From: Pelecanus crispus | Lineage: Eukaryota > Chordata > Aves > Pelecaniformes > Pelecanidae | Assembly: GCF_030463565.1 (NCBI RefSeq) | Contig: NC_134676.1 | Span: 24,904,728-24,968,727 of the forward strand | Length of the DNA: 64,000 nt | Direction: 5' to 3' | Shown here: in pieces, positions 24,001-39,000 of the stretch | Position numbering within the stretch: the stretch's first letter is position 1 | Layout: each line of letters starts with the position of its first letter | Made by a program: the position numbers and the translations under genes | The notes under the pieces: model-generated | What the model was told of the DNA's origin: nothing | Database searches by the model: none | The model's input: only the letters and a program-made list of their open reading frames with translations

Positions 24001-27000
24001 AATGTAGTGCTTGGTAGCATAAAGATCTTCATGAAGCTGCAGAATTTCAGGGAGTATTCTCTGCCAGAAGCAGAGCAGGAAGCCTGAGTGTTGCAGGGAG
24101 TAGGGTAGGTAATAGCATGCTTTTTATCTTCATGTTGGGAAATACTCTGTGTGGCTTGCCTTATGCATTAATCACAAATAAGGATCAAGATGTGAGATTT
24201 GACTTGGAGAGGACATAGGGCATGATTTTCTTCACTTACTTTCCTCCCAAAAGGAGATTTCCACCATTTACATCCTTTTTTTTTAAAAGTGACAGCCAAC
24301 TTCTGCAAAAAAATCATAGGCATAAGGGTACACTATGCAATCACATAGCTTAATCATCATTGACTTTATCTTTGTGGTGACCTATAGTAGTTAGATCATC
24401 CTTTCATGAGTCTATGGATTCTTTTAAAAATTATCTGTAAACAGATAACATTAAAAAGAAAAAATATTCATCATTAATCATATGACAGTATCCGTAAACT
24501 AACTTAAATCTGCGTATTGCTTAGAAAAGTTAGTTTATCACAAAGTGAAGTGATTGTTGTGATTTTTTTCACTGGACTTAGAAATTCTTTCATATAGACT
24601 ATTGGTATATGCATAAGAGTTTTAGGCACAATTGTATAGAATCATAGAATCGTCCAGGTTGGAAAAGACCTTTAAGGTCATCCAGTCCAACCATTAACCG
24701 ACACTACCAAGCCCACCTAATTAATGCTTAGCAGTCCTGCTGTAGCATTATGCTACTGGGACTTGAGACTTTGCAGAGTAAAAACAAAGCTAAACCATTC
24801 TAAGCTCTCTCATGGTTCTAAAACCCAATTTTCACTGATTTTTTTAATCCTTTACGCAGGGCGCTCATGGGAGTAGACATTGTTTATGTGGTGTTGTGTG
24901 GATTATTTTTAAATGACAGCTGGGAAAATATCTGTTTCAGAGTTTTTATTTCTATTTCTTTTCTCTTGGAATACAACTAGGGTAATTTGTGCTGGCAGCT
25001 CATTAGTTGACAGCTGTATGCAGTTGTGTAACACTTTCATAAAATTTGCATGTTTCAACGTCCTTACTTTTCAGAGGTGCTAGTCAAGAATTAATTGTAT
25101 GTAGGTAAGCTGATGAGAGGGTTGTTAAGACAAGTCAGAGCTAATTCCAACTGCTTCATATTTGAGGGTGACCTTATATAGAGTATGTCCTTTTTAACAA
25201 GGACTGTAAGTTAATCCCTTTTTTAAATGTTCACTTTAAATGAGGGAAGATAAAATTAGAATGTGTACAGCATTATTTTCAATTTAGGACAAAATGGCAA
25301 GTTTCTGAATTATGATGTAGTCAGTTTGAAGGAAGACCCTCAGAGAACTGACCCATGTTCTCTTACAACCAGTGTCTTATTTCCTAATTGTGGTTGCTTT
25401 AGGAAGCAACCATTCAAGAATCTTCATAATGGTATAACCAGACATAGAAATACTGTTTTATTTGTTGTCACTGATTGATTTGTTCTGAAAAAGAAGATGC
25501 GTATGCTCAAATTTTATGCCATCTGATAACCTTCAGTGACACATCTAATCTCTTGGGTTGTTTTTTTTTTTTTTAATGCTTCTAAGTTTTAAGGTACAGA
25601 GTTACCTTATAGCACTGATTTTCTTCAAGTATGTATAAGAAAGCTATTGCTACAGAAAAAGCTTAAGTGCACTGTACTATAAACTAAAAGAGCTTACCAT
25701 TATGAAGCATGATGAGATACTTGGTAAAAGAAAATTATTTGAAAACCATGCTACATCAATGTAAGAATAATACTGTGTAAGGTAACTGGTTTTGGAAAGT
25801 ACTTCACACTAAAATCCAGGATGTTCCTTTTTTACTGTGGTGCTGTTCTAAAGAACAGCTCTGTTCAGACCCTTCTAATGTTTGGTATGTTTCTTAGACC
25901 ATATTGTAAATTCAATTATTTTATACTGTCATTTCAGCAAACCTGCGATCTTGAAAATGTAAAGCCTGAAACAAAGCGATATCTAGAGAAATCAGTTCAA
26001 GTGGGAAAAAGAAACGGACTCCATCTTCCTAAAGAAGTGCAGAATGTAAATATGGACTATTAGTTTATAAAGCAAAGGTGACAAACTGTTGAAGGGATGA
26101 AATTATGATTGTATAGCTGTACTAAGCATACATTTCGACTTTGTGCTTTTGGACCTGCTTAATTACTGCTCTAATCTTAACTGTTCTTAGTTCCAGATCC
26201 ATCCTTCAGATGTCAATGACCTTAAGGTTTTTAAATTAATCTGTTAGACATCCATAGTACTCAGTGGATAGAGGTGGTATGCATCACCTCTCTTAAACTT
26301 CCAGAGTAAAAGAAGCCTATCTGGAATAATTTTGTTATGTATTCTGATTACAGAGAATGCCTAAATTAGATAGATTCCTAGCCAAGAGACTTCTCAAAAA
26401 TGTTATTTGTGAGTCCAACCTTCAGAAGTATGTATAATTGTTGCAAAGACATTTTAAAATATGTCCAAGATTTTAGCATTTTGAGTAAAAAAACTTGAGG
26501 TAGCTTAAAGGGAGCACAAGCTGTGCTGAGAATTTTGGCTCCATTAAGGGAGGATTTGCTCAAGCATATAAAAGCACTTGTCACTTCTGAAAATCATGAA
26601 GTAAAATTGCCAGCATCTGAGATGTTGACATAATTGTCTTTAAATTCTGAGTAATGTTGTATAACTATCTCGCTTTTTGACTTTTGAATAGGCTTTACCC
26701 TTTGTAGAAAATAATCATTCTTCATTGACATCCTTCAGTTAGTGGGAACAGTTTCATGTGTATTTGCATTGCTTAAGGGCAACTGATGCCTCTAAAGAAT
26801 TTTGAAATACTTTATAAGGAGACAATAGTTGAATTACATTTAAGTACAAACTTGACTAATGATAGTTTCTGCCAAGTTTTGTGTTTCATGTGTACTCTTC
26901 TACTGATAACTACCGTGTTTATGTGAACTTGAGAGTAAGGGATAGAGACGTGCTATGAGCTATATTAGAAAATGTTTCAGGTTGGTGAATATCAGGATTT

Positions 27001-30000
27001 TAAAAAAGGTTTTTGAATAGTCTTGTCTTGTGTGGGTATTCTCTTCTTTTTGTCATACCCGTACAGTTCCAAAGAAGTGTTTTTCAATAGGATGCATGCA
27101 TTTTTACTCCCTTGATTCTCATTGATTTTAGTGGATATTTTTACACTTAAAATTGTAATTTAGGCTTTTCAAATAAAAGAAAATAATTGAATGTTAGCAC
27201 ATAATGCTGTTCAGAGAACATGTTTATGTGTTCAGTCCCCTCTGAGTTGAGAACACATTTGAAATGTTGTCAGAGCAATAGCCCCCACCCAGGGTTCATT
27301 GGCAACAATAGTGCTCAGGACCAGAAAAAAGATAAAAGGGAGGTTGAGAGGGGGTTAAGTATGACGCTACCTGCAGTGCGTTACTTGCTCAATGCTGGTA
27401 TTCACTGTCGGCTAGTAGAGAGCCTAGCTGGAAAAAGTGAAAAACTATTCATGTGGAGGATAGTAATACCCAAGTTTGATTTTTCTTTTTCCACTAAGTT
27501 CAGTTTATACCCGATACAGGAAATAAAGACGATGAAGAAAAAATTGAGTGAGCTGTGTATAGACTTCAACAAAAACCTGAATGAGGAAAACACATTTCTT
27601 GTATTTTCTAAGGAAGAACTTGGTGAGTAGTATGCTTGCTCTTTCCATTTCTTCAACCCGCCAGTTTTACTGGAGTAATGGGTTTTGCCCAGTGAATGAT
27701 GGTTAGATTAGTGAAATTCTGACTGTTTTCCAGTCTTCTCTGTTTCCTTTTTAATCCTTCCCCAAAGTCAGTTTAGAATTACCCTTTGCAGGTGTTTATG
27801 ATCTTTTCATAGATTTGTGCTTCCTGAAGTGTTTGCCTTGCATCAAGTTAGCATATCTCTCCTACTTTTTTTTTTATAACTTTTCTCTACTTCTTTTTGC
27901 AGTTCTCCACCATAAGGTAATCCCCTGCGTATTACATTCATTGTGATTATTAGAAAAACTTTTCTGTCCTGCAATATATTTTAGCTACTTCAATCATTTA
28001 AACTGATTTAGAGATTTCATGTGACAGAGAATTTGGGGATTCATTCTCTGAAGGGCATGGTGTAAAATGTGCTTTAATAACACCAGAGATTTTTTTTTCA
28101 TGTCATATTCAGTTTTTATCTGGTAGCCTTACATATTTCTCTTTTGCTCACAAGCATTTCCAATTTTTATTTTGCTTGGTTGTGATTTGAAAAAGTTTTA
28201 GCAAATAGTTGTAAAAAGAGGGGTTATATTTCCATGGAGATTTCTGATGTCAGCTTAGATTGCAGCAAAATAAATGCAACAATCTCAGAAAAAGAGAGGG
28301 GAGTAGGTAATTCTGGTAAACATTGTTTATTAAATTCTGTTCCATAGAAGGCCTTCCTGATGACTTTATTAAGAATTTAGAGAAGACTGAGGGAGACAAA
28401 TATAAAATTACTTTAAAGTATCCCCACTATTTTCCTGTCATGAAGAAGTGCTGCATTTCAGAAACCAGGAGAAAAATGGAATCTGCCTTTAACTCAAGAT
28501 GCAAAGAGGTATGTCGTATATTGACTGTTCTACAGTGTAATGACAGACTTGAAAAATGGAGCTAGACATTCAAATGTTAGATTTGAGTTCTGTATGTTGT
28601 CTAGTACTATGGAAGCAAAACTTACCAGTGTGATCTTTAACAGTTCCTTGCTCCAGTTTACTCTGATGTCTAAAGACCTTAGAAGTTTACGATCACCCTC
28701 TGTGTGTGTATGTATCTTAAAGTTTCAGTGGTGCTCTAAATAGAAGGAGGATTTTGACCTTTTGCCAAAATTCTCCCCAGTGTTCTGCAGCTGCTTACTG
28801 GCACTTTCCTCCCAGAGAAGGACGTCTGGTTGTAGCTTCTGTAGTACTTTGGGATTCTTCAGAATGAGAGGGGTTATTTAAGCCACGTTTTAATTATGAA
28901 ATACAGGTGATTAAATGTGAAATTAACACATTGCATATTGATGAGAATTTTAATTCGATGCTAAAAAAACCCCTTATTTTTATAAAAGATTCATTCAATT
29001 ATCTGAAAAATAGCTGGAAACATGCCTTATAAAAAGAATAAATAATTTCACAAAGAATTGGTTTCATACCGACGAGACCAGGCACCTAGACAGGTACAAA
29101 AATAATGAAAAGGATAGAAAGGATAGAAGAAGTGTCATTCAGGCAGTTGTACCAACCGTTCATTAGAGAACAATGGCAGGGTTGAGCTTTTGTACTTGAA
29201 GTGCTGGGAAACATGAAGAGTACAAGAGAAGATGAAATGGCACCAGGAACTGAACACTCTGCAAGTCAGCACACGTAAAGAGATTTGCTGTTAAAACTGT
29301 GGGACAATCTTCAAACCTAGTGCTTGAAAAAAAAGGTTTTTCCCTGAGAAATCTCACTTTGCAGAACTGGAGGTTAATAGTTACATTTTCAGCTTCTCAA
29401 GGATCCTCCACTGCATTTAGGTCAGGGCCTGGGTTTTTGGTGTTTCAGATCTCTTTCTCTGACTGCTATTGTCACAGTGGCAAAAGAGGGAAATTTTCAA
29501 ACAACCTTTGAACATTGGCACAATAGCTTTGCAGTCTGTCTTTGCCACTGACAAGCAATTAAGCCTGCTGTCAGCCATTTCCCTCTTATTTTTCACATTT
29601 AAATGATTGATAGAGGAAATAAACTCTTTGAAACAGTCAAAGATTTGTTATTATCCTAAAAGGAAATGGTATATGTTTTGATTAATTAAAACAGATAAAT
29701 TATAATAGGGAGAGTAATGACTCAGATTGACTGTAAAACTAGCTACCTGCAATCAAATGCTCTGACAAAAAAAATTACAAGAATCCAGCTAAACTTACAT
29801 TATTCTATATCTATATCTTAAAGCGTTTAATTTTAAATCTTTGCTGTTTCTTATGATTACAGATATTATTCAGATAATTGTTTTGGTAACATGCATTTTC
29901 TGGTTTCACTTTACAAATTTGCCTCCTTTCTTTTTTAGGAGAACACAAAAATTCTTCAGCAATTGCTCCCACTAAGGGCAAAAGTGGCAGAGCTTCTCGG

Positions 30001-33000
30001 TTATAATGCACATGCCAACTTTGTCCTGGAGGTAAACACTGCAAAGAGCACAGATAACGTAACAGCCTTCTTAGGTTTGTTCTTATTTATAAACAATAAT
30101 TTTATATTTGGTGTGGCAACATGGCTCCTCAGCCAAGATACATTTAAGTACATAATTGGGTCACATTGTCCATCATGTTTAGATAGAAAAGGAACTCTCT
30201 GTTGCCTCTGTTCTGGCATATATTTTTTTTAGACCATAGCTGTACAAATGCAATTGCTCCAAAACAGGGAAGCACAAGACAAAAATCAGAAAATAACTGC
30301 TTTGTGACAGCCAGTATAGGCAAGTGGTTATGTGTTTCTCTGCCCCAAAATGCATTTATCCTAATTTAGAACTAGAATAACATGTGCAGCCTAAGCAATT
30401 TTATCAGTTCAAGAGGCTGTGTCACAGTTGCAGCTTTTCATTCCCTTAGGTAAGCTCAAATTTTTTGTGCATCTGTAGCCTTAGTGTCTTTTTCTGATGC
30501 AACTGCAGTAATTATAATGAAAGATTACAGTATGTGATGATGCAACTTCCATGAACTGAATTAAAAAATTAAATCTGGAATGATAGATTAAATTTGGAAT
30601 TCAAAAGCCCTCTAATGGAATTTGATCTGAAAACAGAGATATCTTGAAAATTTTAAACTGAGCAGTTTACAAATTTATAGTCATCCTCTTGACCTTAGTG
30701 GGCCCTCTCTTGTGCATAGAGTTACCCTCTACTTTCTGGAATTACGTAGTTCCATAGAATAGTATGTGTTCCTTCATTAATGTGTCCTAACACCACTTAA
30801 GATTGTATATTGATATATTGCATAATAAACCCCCCAAATTAATTTAGTACAGCAATAAAGTCTGTTTGGTGGTGGATTTTTTGTGTTTTTACATCAATAA
30901 AGAGGTTCAAATGCACCTCTTCCTTCACCTGTAATTCTGTCGCAATTCTCCTGTTATGGTGTGAGCCCAGCTCCATATTCGGCAATACCAATTATCCGTA
31001 TATTTTTTTCAATGAACTTAACACTTAATTTTGATTTATAATTAAATGTTAGAATTACCTGATTTTTTTAAGGGTACTTTAAGTAGTTTGGACTTTTTTC
31101 TATCCATTATGTTTTTGCAATTCTAAATGGGCTTATATAATACTGTGTTTTTCATTTATTTTGAAGCCAACACACCTCATAGTTTAGCAGTTATTGTTGT
31201 GACTTCAACTATTTACAGTATGAGATCATATACTTTTCATAAATGTCATGTTTCATTCTTGTAGAGGGAGAATGTTCATCAAATTAATTGTCAGCGTTAA
31301 TTTAGTTCTTTTGATATCTCCTCTTCTACAAGCATGACAGTATTATTATCTCTGCTTTGTTCATATATATTTATGTTTTAAATCAATGTTCATAAGCCGA
31401 TCTTATGGCTAGGAAGAAAAGCATTCTGTCCTATGACATAATCTGAGTTTAGCATAATACGAGCTGCAAACAGTATTTCAGTCATGTAAATGCATATAGT
31501 GCCTTACAGGCTACCTAGAAACAGAAGTAGCAATTCCTAAATTTTACACTCTAGATACCAATAGTGAACATTAACATGGATTCTTAAGGAACAAAAAAGT
31601 GTCTGGTAGTCCAGAAATACTTACAAGAGAATAAGTACAGTATGTACTTTATGGGAGTTTCAGTGAGCTTAAATATTTTATATTCAGTATATTGGATTCA
31701 TAATGCTATGACCCTTTCTTGTCCAAGAAAAACTGTATTGGAAAAAATTGGCATCATAGAGATTAATATCCAGTGGCTTTGGTAGTTGAGAAGCTAGCCA
31801 TCATATAGGCAAGAACTCTTTAATCTCTTGTTCTTTTATAGGACATTAGCTAGAAGTAGGTCATAATCTGTTTTGAAAAGTCTTGGAAGAAAAAGTAGAA
31901 TCATAGAATGATTTGGATCGGAAGGGACTTTAGAGATCATCTAGCCCAACCCCCCTGCAGGGAGCAGGGACAGCTTCAACTAGACCAGGTTGCTCAGAGG
32001 CCCATCCAACCTGACCTGGAATGTTTCTAGGGATGGGGCCTCCACTACCTCTCTGGGCAACCTGTTCCAGTGCTTCACCACCCTCACTGTAAAAAATTTC
32101 TTCCTTATGTCTAGTCTAAATCTATCCTCCTTTAGTTTAAATCCATTATTCCTTGTCCTGTCACAACAGGTCTTGCTAAAAAGATTGTCCCCATCATTCC
32201 TATAGGCCCCCCCTTTAATTATGGAAAGGCCACAATAAGGTCTCCCTGGAGCCTTCTCTTCTCCAGGCTGAACAACCCCAACTCTCTCAGCCTGGCCTCA
32301 TAGGAGAGGCTCCAGCCCTCTCATCATTTTGGTGGCCCTCCTCTGGACCCACTCCAACAGGTCCATGTCCTCCTTCTGCTGAGGGCCCCAGAGCTGGACG
32401 CAGTGCTCCAGGTGGGGTCTCACCAGAGCAGAGTAGAGGGGCAGAATCACCCCCCTCGACCTGCTGGCCACGCTTCTTTTGGTGCAGCCCAGGATACGGT
32501 TGGCTTTCTGGGCTGCAAGTTCACATTGACGGCTCATGTCCAGCTTTTCATCCACCAGTACCCCCAAGTCCTTCTCCGCAGGGCTGCTCTCAATTTCTTC
32601 ATCCCCCAACCTGTATTGATAGTGGGGATTGCCCTGTCCCAGGTGCAGGACCTTGCACTTGGCCTTGTTGAACCTCATGAGGTTCACACAGGCCCACCTC
32701 TCCAGCTTGTCCAGGTTCCTTTGGATGATATCTTGTCCTTCTGGCACATCTACTGCACCACTCAGCTTGGTGTCGTCTGCAGACTTGCTGAGGGTGCACT
32801 CAATCCCGCTGTCTATGTCACTGATGAAGATATTAGGTCCCAGTACGGACCCCTGAGGGACACCACTTGTCACTGATCTCCATTTGGACATTGAGCTGTT
32901 GACTACCCTCTGGATGCAACCATTCAACCAATTCCTTATCCACTGAACAGTCCACCCATCAAATCCGTGTCTCCTCAATTTAGAGAGAAGGATGTTGTGG

Positions 33001-36000
33001 GGGACTGTGTCGAACACTTTACAGAAATCCAAGTAGATGACAACCGTTGCTTTTCCCTTGTCCACTGATGCAGTCACTCCTTCATAGAAAGCCACTAGGT
33101 TGGTCAGGCAGGACTTACCCTTGGTGAAGCTGTGCTGGCTGTCTCGAAGCACCTCCCTGTCCTCCATGTGCTTGAGCATAGTTTCTAGGAAGATCTGTTC
33201 CATGATCTTCCCAGGCACAGAGGTGAGGCTGACAGGGCGGTAGTTCCCAGGGTCCTTCTTTCTACCCTTTTTAAAAATGGGCACAACACTCCCCTTCTTC
33301 CAGTCACTGGGGACTTCACCTGACTGCCATGACTTTTCAGATATTATGGAGAGTGGCTTGGCAACTACATCAGCCAGTGCGTGAATTCAGTAGTGCTTGA
33401 ATTTTGTGTTGCACTTCCAGTAACTAATAGCAGTTGTAGTCTTTGGTTGTTTCTGCAGAAACACATCAAGAGGACTGAGATTACATGCAGTAAAATCAAA
33501 GGCTTCAAGTAAAAGTGTCTAGTGTTACTTTCCATTTCTGGTGTCTTCGAAAAACTCTATATTTGCCAAAACCCTTCACAGTACTGCTAGGCCTGTGTGG
33601 ACTCCTGTATTATTTATAGCATGCCTGCAATTAAAACTCATTAAGACAAGAAAGCAGACAGTTTGCTTGCTATTAGTAAACAAATGGAAAACTCTAGTAT
33701 CCACTCTCAGGGCGTGTGCTTAAAGTTATGACTGTATTTATAGGAATACACATTATAGTAAGGAAAATAGAAGTTGATTCCAAGGCAATCTTTGTTTCAG
33801 ATGACTTGAGTAAGAAGCTAAAGCCATTGGTTGAGGAAGAAAGGGAATTCATTCTAGATTTGAAGAAAAAGGAATGTAAAGAAAGAAACTTTGATTATGA
33901 TGGAAGAATCAATGCATGGGATCTTCATTATTATATGAACAAAACAGAAGAGCTGAAATATTCCATAGATCAAGAAAAGCTGAAGGAATACTTCCCAATT
34001 GAGGCTGTTACAGAAGGTTTACTGAATATTTACCAGAAGCTGCTGGGACTTGTATTTGAGCGAGTAGAAAGTGCTCATGTTTGGCACAACAGCGTTACTC
34101 TTTATACAGTAAAGGATAATTCAACAGGAGAAATGTTAGGGCAGTTCTATTTGGACCTTCACCCCAGGTAATTATGACTTAGTGTTTTACTTATGTGTTT
34201 AAAATGGAATTGGTCTTACTGGGTTGCTGGTGTCGTTGAAATTAAATGCATTTGGAAGTAAATATTTTTTCCACTGTCAAGACTATTACTATGTTCATTA
34301 AGTTGTCCTCTGGACTGTTTTCAGATTATTTACACTTTTTTTTTTTTTTTTGCAGTACTACCACGTTTCTTGCTTATATTCATTTTATGAAGCATTACTA
34401 CTTTGTTATTTTTCTGTAGTATTGCTATCTAGTCAGTTGTCCATAATTTTTTGTCTCTATGAACTTTTCTCCTTCCTAACTGTAATACCGTGGTTTACTT
34501 TTCATTTATGTTGAACTGTTACTCCAGTCTGTTCAGATTAATTATATTCCTATCTGCCAAGTGTTCCTAGTTTCTCCCAGTTCCTCTTTACACTTTATCT
34601 GAGTATTTTGTACTCTCTTGTCCAGACTGCTGAAGAAAATATGAAATAGATCAGGACCAAGAATAGATTCCTGTGGAGCACACCTTGAAATGTACTTCCA
34701 GGTTGATTGCTGTAGCTCTTCAGCTTTCTTGGTAGCTATTTACAGCATCATCTGTGTTCTGTCAAAGATTAGGAGAGTAGACTGATTCGACAGGATTTAT
34801 TCTTAGCTAGTCCTTTTTGACTGCTTTATCACTGTTTGGGGTTTTTTTTAAATTCTTCTTTAGCAATTTATAAATTGGCTGATAGCCTTTTTTAAACAAA
34901 TTGATTTAAGGTTTCTCTGGGTTAAGAAAATTAGGTTAGTCAATACAACAGTACATAAATTCTTCTTTTTAAGATAGGCACATTATCTCCTTCAGCTGTT
35001 TGCCTGCTCCCCCCTTCCTGCATATCATATAAATTGCTGAACCTATTTGTTATTAAGACTATTCTGACTTAACTATCCAGTTAACTACTAGGTTTATGGC
35101 AAAAATTTCAAAATAATTTTTCTTTAAACTTTTGGATCACACTGAAAATGCAGTAAACTGTATTCTTTTATCTCCTGTAATGGAAGAAAACATAACTGCT
35201 TCAGAGGACAGAACTTAGTCCTTCCTGTTACAGTAGTAGTTTAAAATACAACTGACATCTGATGTATGTATACTTTCAGTATCTGAATAAAAATCAGATA
35301 CTTGTAAATGCTGCTGTGAATCTTAAACTGATGCAGTTTAAGTACTGGGGTTTTCCCCCTTGTGCTCTTAAGAGGATCTTAAACTTAGTAAGTCTTAGAA
35401 GTCATGAAAAGATGTAATTTCTTTGTGTAAAGCTTTAAAGAGACACTGACTGATTGTCCCTGTTCTTGAATAGGCTTCGCCATTCTGGTGAGCAGGCTTG
35501 TTGTTTGAAGATAGTGTCTGATATATTTTCTTACACAGAGAGGGAAAGTATGGGCATGCAGCATGCTTTGGTCTCCAACCTGGCTGTCTTCTCGCTGATG
35601 GCAGCAGAATGATGTCTGTAGCTGCTCTGGTAACCAACTTCACAAAACCAGCATCAGATCGCCCATCATTGCTGCGACATGATGAAGTGAAGACTTACTT
35701 CCATGAATTTGGTCATGTAATGCATCAGATATGTGCACAGGTTAGTAATGTTTCAGTTCCAGTGTAAGACTTATTTCTTTCTCCACTGTCTCAAAGCAAG
35801 GTATAAGTCTGTTTTGGTGGTTTCTGATTTTAGTAAAGTATATATGCAGTTTTTTGGTTATTTTTTCGAAGTGGCAGGTTGGTTTTTTTTTTTTTTTTAA
35901 TTTTTGTGTAAAACTACAGCAATGAATATACCTTCTTATGAAAAATATTTTCACAGGAACATATATTTTTGCACTTGCACTGTGCAGGTGCCTGTGACAA

Positions 36001-39000
36001 GTGAATAGATCCATGTGTAAGGTAAAGAAGGTGCTCAGTGCTGGCTGGCTTCTGTTACAGCTGTCAGAGGGCTTTTTATTACTTCTAGTAGCATGCTAGA
36101 TATTACAAGCAAAAAAAGGTTGCTGTACCTAGGAGTGCAGATGATTTGTGAATCCAGATCACGTGCATCATTTTGGCATTTAGTACTCTTGAGAGCTATC
36201 ACTCTTTAACATCAAAAGCACAAAACAGGTCTTGCCTGAGCTATTGTATTTTCTGCTGTCCTATCTGACAGTCAGGGTTCTCACAGTGACCAGAAAGAAA
36301 TAAAGCTAGTCTGCAGATTTTGCATCAAGATGTCAATGAAGTTGTGTAATTGCTGGTTTCATTTTTACTTACATGTAAAATTGATTCTGCCAGATGATAA
36401 ATTTATTATTGGCCTAATGAAAATTTTATATTTCAGAGAGAGAGACAAGTCTCAGTATTCATTCACCAAAAAATTAATGTAATAACCTACAAACCCAGAC
36501 TTCGTGTAGCACTGCTTTCATCTTCTTTTTAAGCAAGTACCAAATAATAAAATCAGAAGTATGACACACATTAGATTTTAATTCTTGACCTTGATCCTGC
36601 AGAATAAAGGACTGCAGAATAAAGAAACAAAGTCATAGAAATCCATATATTAAATCCAGAATTAAACAAATGACGTTCAAGCATACTTCAGAATAAGTAG
36701 CTAGACTAGCTTAGATATTTTTGCATCATGTTGAAGGTAAAAAATATGATTATTTGATCATCTTCACCCTAAGACAGGTGCTTCTGAGCTCAAAAATTGA
36801 GAAATAAAACCTGTTCTTTCTTTTAAACTACATAGAAGGTGTCTATAAATGACACACATTCAGCATTGGTATAAAATTGACTGCACCATTTTGATAAACA
36901 ATAAGGATGTGCCTGGGTGTTGCAGAGCCCCTTCTGGGTGGCCCAAGCCAACAATTCCAATGCATATGTACTTCACTTGCTGTGGAATTGCACACAGGTC
37001 AGGGAAGCCGGCTTTTTAGTTGTCTCTCCCACTGCTGAGGTGGTTTCTGTGTGCATAGCTACCGTGCTTGCTGCTGTTGTATTTTATGTAAATTGTTATT
37101 TGCACAGCTGAAAATAACTTGCTAGTCCCATGTAAGAACATCCTGCCCTCTGGGATCTGTGTGTGCAAAGCACTATCATGTTTCATATGGTGATTTGTTT
37201 AAGCGTGTTAAAACTTGACATTTAAAGGGTATGGTGAATCGGACTGGGTGGGAGTCTGTGAGCTACTGGTAAAGGTCAGCTTTTGGAGACTGATATTCCT
37301 TGTAATGTACTGGGGCTCTGCTGGAAAGTGGGCTATCAGGGCAGGGAGGGGATCTGTTTATGCTGTTAGGGAAGGAGAGCTATTGAAGTATCTTGAACCA
37401 AATGTCTTTTAATATTTTTTGTTAGCATGGTGCACTTGTGTATGGGTAAATGAGGATATTTGGAGGCCAACAAACTCTTGCACTCCTCTTACCTTTTGCT
37501 CTAGCCACTTCTATCACCATTTCTTCCCAGATGATGCTTCCTAGCTTTTCTTCATAGCTGCTATTCAGCAAGTACAGTAAGAAAGTCCTGCCTGTTACAA
37601 CTATGGATTTGAGTTACCCACAAGTGTAAATGAAAGCAAATGTTTTTCTCCTTTTCTGCTCTTCTTCTGAAGGCATGAGAGAAAAATACATGCATGTGAC
37701 ATAGCTGTCAGTTCAATATTATGTCCTATATTATACATGGGGTTTTTTGGTAACCCCTCAATAAAGTAAGTTAAAAAGACAGTATTTCTGTGAGCATCTA
37801 TTCCCCGATGGAGGATGGAACTTAAGAATATCTACACCTCTTAGAGAAGGCATTTGGGAAACTGAGAATTCTCTTTTTCTTTTAGCACTTGAAATGTTTT
37901 GTTAGAATGTTCCTGAGAAGGGAAGAACAATAAAATTGGGCTGGCAAGAGGAGGTAGACTTATTACAGGGCAAGTGTGGAGTGAGACCAAATGATTTCTG
38001 TTGGCATTCGAACAACTGTCTTTCAAAAGTGACTGTTTCTTTTTAGAAATATTTTGTGTTTTGAATATATTTTAATGAAGATTTTTAACTGTACAAAACT
38101 TTTCTTCAAAATTGGGGGGGGCTTTTCAAACATGAAGTGATTGATGATACTAAAGTAAAAAATAAAAAGCTCTAATGTGCTTGGCTTTCAGAAGGAAGAT
38201 TCTTCTATCAGTGTTTGTGTGAGATTTGGAGACCTTTCATGGATAAAGTTGCTAGGATTCATTTATTTCAGGCCATGTATTACTGGCTCAAAAAATTTTG
38301 CTATATGTTAATGATATGCCTTATGAATGAAGACAGGACAAAGCTTAATAGGATAAGTTGGTCAAGTAAAATCTTTGAATCAGTGCAGTAGACTAATACA
38401 ACAAACTATTTTATAAGTGTATAATTGGAGTTTATTATTTTACTTTGAGGTAATATAACAAAATTTTATAACAATTTACAAAGTATATAATTGCCATAAG
38501 ACAGCATGGAAACATTTTGTATTGCTGTCATAACCTAAAAGGTAAAAATCAATAATATTAAGAAAACTGAAGTAGTGTTTCACACCAGTAGAGAACGCAG
38601 TAAATAACTACTGAGTAATCTATTTTCTTGTTTGGTAATAGTCTTATATCTGAATTTTTGCCCTCCTTTCTTTAAAATTATTCTTTATTGTTATTATTGA
38701 CCTGTTCAAATGATTCCTTTTGCTGTGATTAACACTGAAATCTTGGCATCTGAAAGTTTATATTCTGCTAGAAATCCTGGCTTCTATTTCATTTAATACA
38801 ATGGCTTTTCCTTTTAGACTGATTTTGCTAGGTTTAGTGGAACTAATGTGGAAACAGACTTTGTAGAGGTACCTTCACAGATGTTTGAGAACTGGGTGTG
38901 GGAAAAAGAACCACTACAGCAAATGTCAAAGCATTATAAAGATGAGAGCCATGTTGGAGACACTCTCCTTGAGAAACTTGCTGCCTCTAGACTGGCTAAT

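Larger units (their letters stand above)
20435..25937 (+). other. NLN: NLN intron 3
   Basis: A 5.5-kb intron with one short CR1 3' end (24636-24722). Around 21661-21712 a cttatgttga-plus-T-run unit is duplicated in tandem. No coding content was recognised elsewhere. Confidence 0.9.

Noticed and set aside
27220..27519. 300 bases upstream of NLN exon 5 open in frame with it
   Set aside because: A good acceptor lies at 27519, and the upstream residues match nothing in NLN. The run of open codons is probably chance.
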